A stretch of 64,000 nucleotides of DNA, taken from NCBI GenBank assembly GCA_030123545.1, contig CP126124.1, positions 3,596,001 to 3,660,000 on the forward strand, given 5' to 3'. The position numbers were made by a program, and so were the translations under genes. Numbering within the stretch: the first letter of the stretch is position 1; every line of letters begins with the position of its first letter. Shown piece by piece: positions 62,362 to 64,000 of this stretch. Under the pieces are notes generated by a model that worked only from the letters and a program-made list of their open reading frames with translations, made no database searches and was not told the origin of the DNA. This DNA comes from Burkholderiaceae bacterium (GTDB taxonomy: Bacteria; Pseudomonadota; Gammaproteobacteria; Burkholderiales; Burkholderiaceae_C).

Positions 62362-62775
62362 TCAGTGCCTGCGCGCCCTGTGCTGTTCCAGCGTTTCGGT
62401 CGGCGCGCCCTGCTTCACCCATTCGGCCCAGCCGCCGTCGATATGCGCGACGTTCGTCATGCCCATGTCCTGCAGCGCCTTGGTCGCGAGCGCGCTGCGC
62501 CAGCCGGCGCCGCAGAACAGGATGAACTCCTTCGACTCGTCGGCAAAGACCGGCTTGTGGTACGGCGAGGCCGGATCGACCCAGAACTCGAGCATGCCGC
62601 GCGGCGCATGAAGCGCGCCGGCAACGGTGCCGTCTTTCAGTTCGCGCACGTCGCGGATGTCGACGATCTGCACATCAGGTTTGCCGAGGCGTGCGCGTAC
62701 CTGGGCCACGCTGTAGGTCTTCACCTGCGCCATCGCCTCGTCGACCAGTTGCTTATAGCCCTTGGTGATCGCCAT
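62362..62775 (-). CDS. rhodanese-like sulfurtransferase
   Basis: 137 residues, one rhodanese domain: VDIRDVRELKDGTVAGALHAPRG and the active-site loop LFCGAGWRSALA with the persulfide Cys, then NVAHIDGGWAEW. The loop is CGAGWR, matching single-domain rhodaneses. GCAGGAGAACGAACG precedes the ATG at 62775. It converges on the MlrC gene. Confidence 0.9.
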   Translation of the reverse strand: MAITKGYKQLVDEAMAQVKTYSVAQVRARLGKPDVQIVDIRDVRELKDGTVAGALHAPRGMLEFWVDPASPYHKPVFADESKEFILFCGAGWRSALATKALQDMGMTNVAHIDGGWAEWVKQGAPTETLEQHRARRH

Positions 62776-62945
62776 CGTTCGTTCTCCTGCGTTGCGCGGC
62801 CGCGCCGGGCCGTCGAACGCCAAGAATAGCCCAAGCTCGCGCTCACCGCACGCCGCGCCGGAGACCTACAACCCATGAAGCGGGTTCGAGAGGCCGCGGA
62901 GCAGGCCATTCCAGTGACCGCCGCGGAACGGGCTATGCCTGGCCG

Positions 62946-63009
62946 CTGGCGGTGCCCCCTTCGAGGGGGTTGACGAAGCGACACGTAGTGCGCGGAGGCT
63001 GGGGGTGTT
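62946..63009. repeat. GC-rich palindromic intergenic repeat
   Basis: GGCGGTGCCCCCTTCGAGGGGG, a middle with GCGACACGTAGTGCGC, then GGAGGCTGGGGGTGT. This plan is repeated in uvrA at 17231-17288. It lies between the rhodanese start side and the DUF1501 stop. Confidence 0.65.
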
Positions 63010-63014
63010 TCACT

Positions 63015-64000
63015 TCAGATCAAACCGATATCGCGCGGTGTGACGCCTGCGAAGACTTGGCCGAGCTGCGCATCGGTCAACCCGAACTGGCGCCGGAACA
63101 GCCCGGCCAGCACCGCGCGGTATTCGTTCAGCACCGGCAGGTCGCGGTTCTGGAACAGCGTCGCCTGCTCGATGCGCTGCTGCTCGCCGGCGATGCGCCC
63201 GCCGCGCACGCCGCCGCCGAGCACCCAGTACACGGTGCCGTGACCGTGGTCGGTGCCGTGGTTGCCGTTCTGGCGGAAGGTGCGGCCGAACTCGCTGACC
63301 ACGACCACCGTGGTGTTGCGCCAGGCCGGACCCGCTTCTTGAGCGAACGCAGCCAGGCCCTGGCCGAGTTCGCTCAGCCGATTCGCGAGATAGCCCTGCG
63401 CGCCGCCCTGGTTCACATGCGTGTCCCAGCCGCCGACGTCGACGAAGCCGATGTTGTACGGGTCGGCCATCAGCCGCGCGATGCGGTGCGCCTCGGCACC
63501 AAAGCCGCGCGCCGACACCGCGTTGCGGCCCGAGGCCTGCATTTCACTTTCCAGATCGCGCATCACCTGGTCGCGTACCGTGAAGCCCTCGTCGACGCGC
63601 GACGCAAGCGCATTGCCCTGGTACATCGACGCGATCAGCCGGCTCTGGCGCGGGTCGATGTTGCTCCGCCCGACCGCGCGCAGCGCCATGTTCGGCACCT
63701 GCACCCGGCCCTGCAGCGACAGCGGGATCTGCGCGGTGAACGCCATTGGCGCCGCGCCGTTGACCACGCCCGCCAGTCGGTTCAGAAAGCCCGAATGGTA
63801 GTTGCGCGTGCCACTCAAAGGCTGCCCCATCTCGATCGTGTCCTGGGTCTCGAAATGGCTGCGCGTGGTGTCGTCGGTGCCGGCGAACGCGACGAACGCA
63901 AGCTCGCGGCGCTGGTACAGCGGAAGAATCGTCTCGCGCAGCACCGGGTGCAGGCCCCAGTCGGCATCGAGCGGCAGCGCCGCGTTCGCGTCCGCGCCGG
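63015..64000 (-). CDS. DUF1501 family protein, C-terminal part (runs off right edge)
   Basis: About 328 residues seen. Conserved DUF1501 blocks are FVDVGGWDTHVNQGGAQG, VVVVSEFGRTFRQNGNHGTDHGHGTVYWVLGG and GGRIAG, giving the metal-binding His/Asp pattern of this alkaline-phosphatase-like family. The usual Tat signal would be beyond the window. Relatives are exported and of unknown function, usually next to a DUF1800 gene, which may lie outside the window. Confidence 0.9.
   Translation of the reverse strand, partial: GADANAALPLDADWGLHPVLRETILPLYQRRELAFVAFAGTDDTTRSHFETQDTIEMGQPLSGTRNYHSGFLNRLAGVVNGAAPMAFTAQIPLSLQGRVQVPNMALRAVGRSNIDPRQSRLIASMYQGNALASRVDEGFTVRDQVMRDLESEMQASGRNAVSARGFGAEAHRIARLMADPYNIGFVDVGGWDTHVNQGGAQGYLANRLSELGQGLAAFAQEAGPAWRNTTVVVVSEFGRTFRQNGNHGTDHGHGTVYWVLGGGVRGGRIAGEQQRIEQATLFQNRDLPVLNEYRAVLAGLFRRQFGLTDAQLGQVFAGVTPRDIGLI

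Overview
The window is high-GC DNA from a proteobacterium, most likely a Burkholderiales member close to the Comamonadaceae. The evidence is the gene content: a double-length UvrA, an MCC/HMG-CoA lyase leucine-degradation cluster, a phasin with a WS/DGAT, and many LysR and AraC regulators. Scattered degenerate copies of an AT-rich dispersed repeat, and of GC-rich palindromic repeats, look like those I recall from Comamonadaceae genomes. No rRNA, tRNA, CRISPR array or prophage was seen. The species cannot be named from the sequence alone.

Layout. 1-8490: a PLP ammonia-lyase cut by the left edge, an HSL-type esterase, a HAD phosphatase, a self-sufficient CYP102 (P450-BM3-like) fusion, an amidase and a lipase-like hydrolase. 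8538-13685: a storage-lipid group (phasin, then wax ester synthase/DGAT), a nitronate monooxygenase-like flavoenzyme, a LysR regulator and a methyltransferase. 13851-16838: signalling genes (orphan receiver, NarL/FixJ regulator, CHASE3-like histidine kinase). 16912-22920: a 2002-residue tandem UvrA carrying three repeat-derived in-frame insertions. 23225-27187: oxidative-stress module oxyR / dps / katG, where dps and katG have matching promoters. 27567-28892: a GDSL lipoprotein esterase.

29207-39022 is an accessory segment bounded by a 276-bp direct repeat (28931-29206 and 39023-39298). It carries an IS3-family element, then a one-directional run on the minus strand: a CuyA-like cysteate sulfo-lyase, a DegT aminotransferase, an Asp/Glu racemase-family protein, a decayed ABC permease, an HpsN-like sulfopropanediol dehydrogenase, a TauA-like binding protein and a group II amino-acid decarboxylase. 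A divergent LysR regulator sits beside cuyA. I read this as a composite C3-sulfonate utilisation island, and it is the most interesting region of the window.

39672-44470 encodes a cyclic-ketone route: an AraC regulator, a Zn alcohol dehydrogenase, a cyclohexanone-type Baeyer-Villiger monooxygenase and a lactone hydrolase/esterase. 44983-48886 holds an MHS-type transporter, a thioredoxin-fold isomerase, a DUF1289 protein, a YbaK deacylase and a LysE exporter. 48897-57188 holds the leucine/isovalerate genes (HMG-CoA lyase, MCC alpha and beta, acyl-CoA ligase) with GhrA and a DUF4126 membrane protein, probably controlled by the divergent AraC gene at 57315. 58379-64000 holds a LysR regulator, an omega-amino-acid:pyruvate aminotransferase, an MlrC-family protein, a rhodanese and a DUF1501 protein cut by the right edge.
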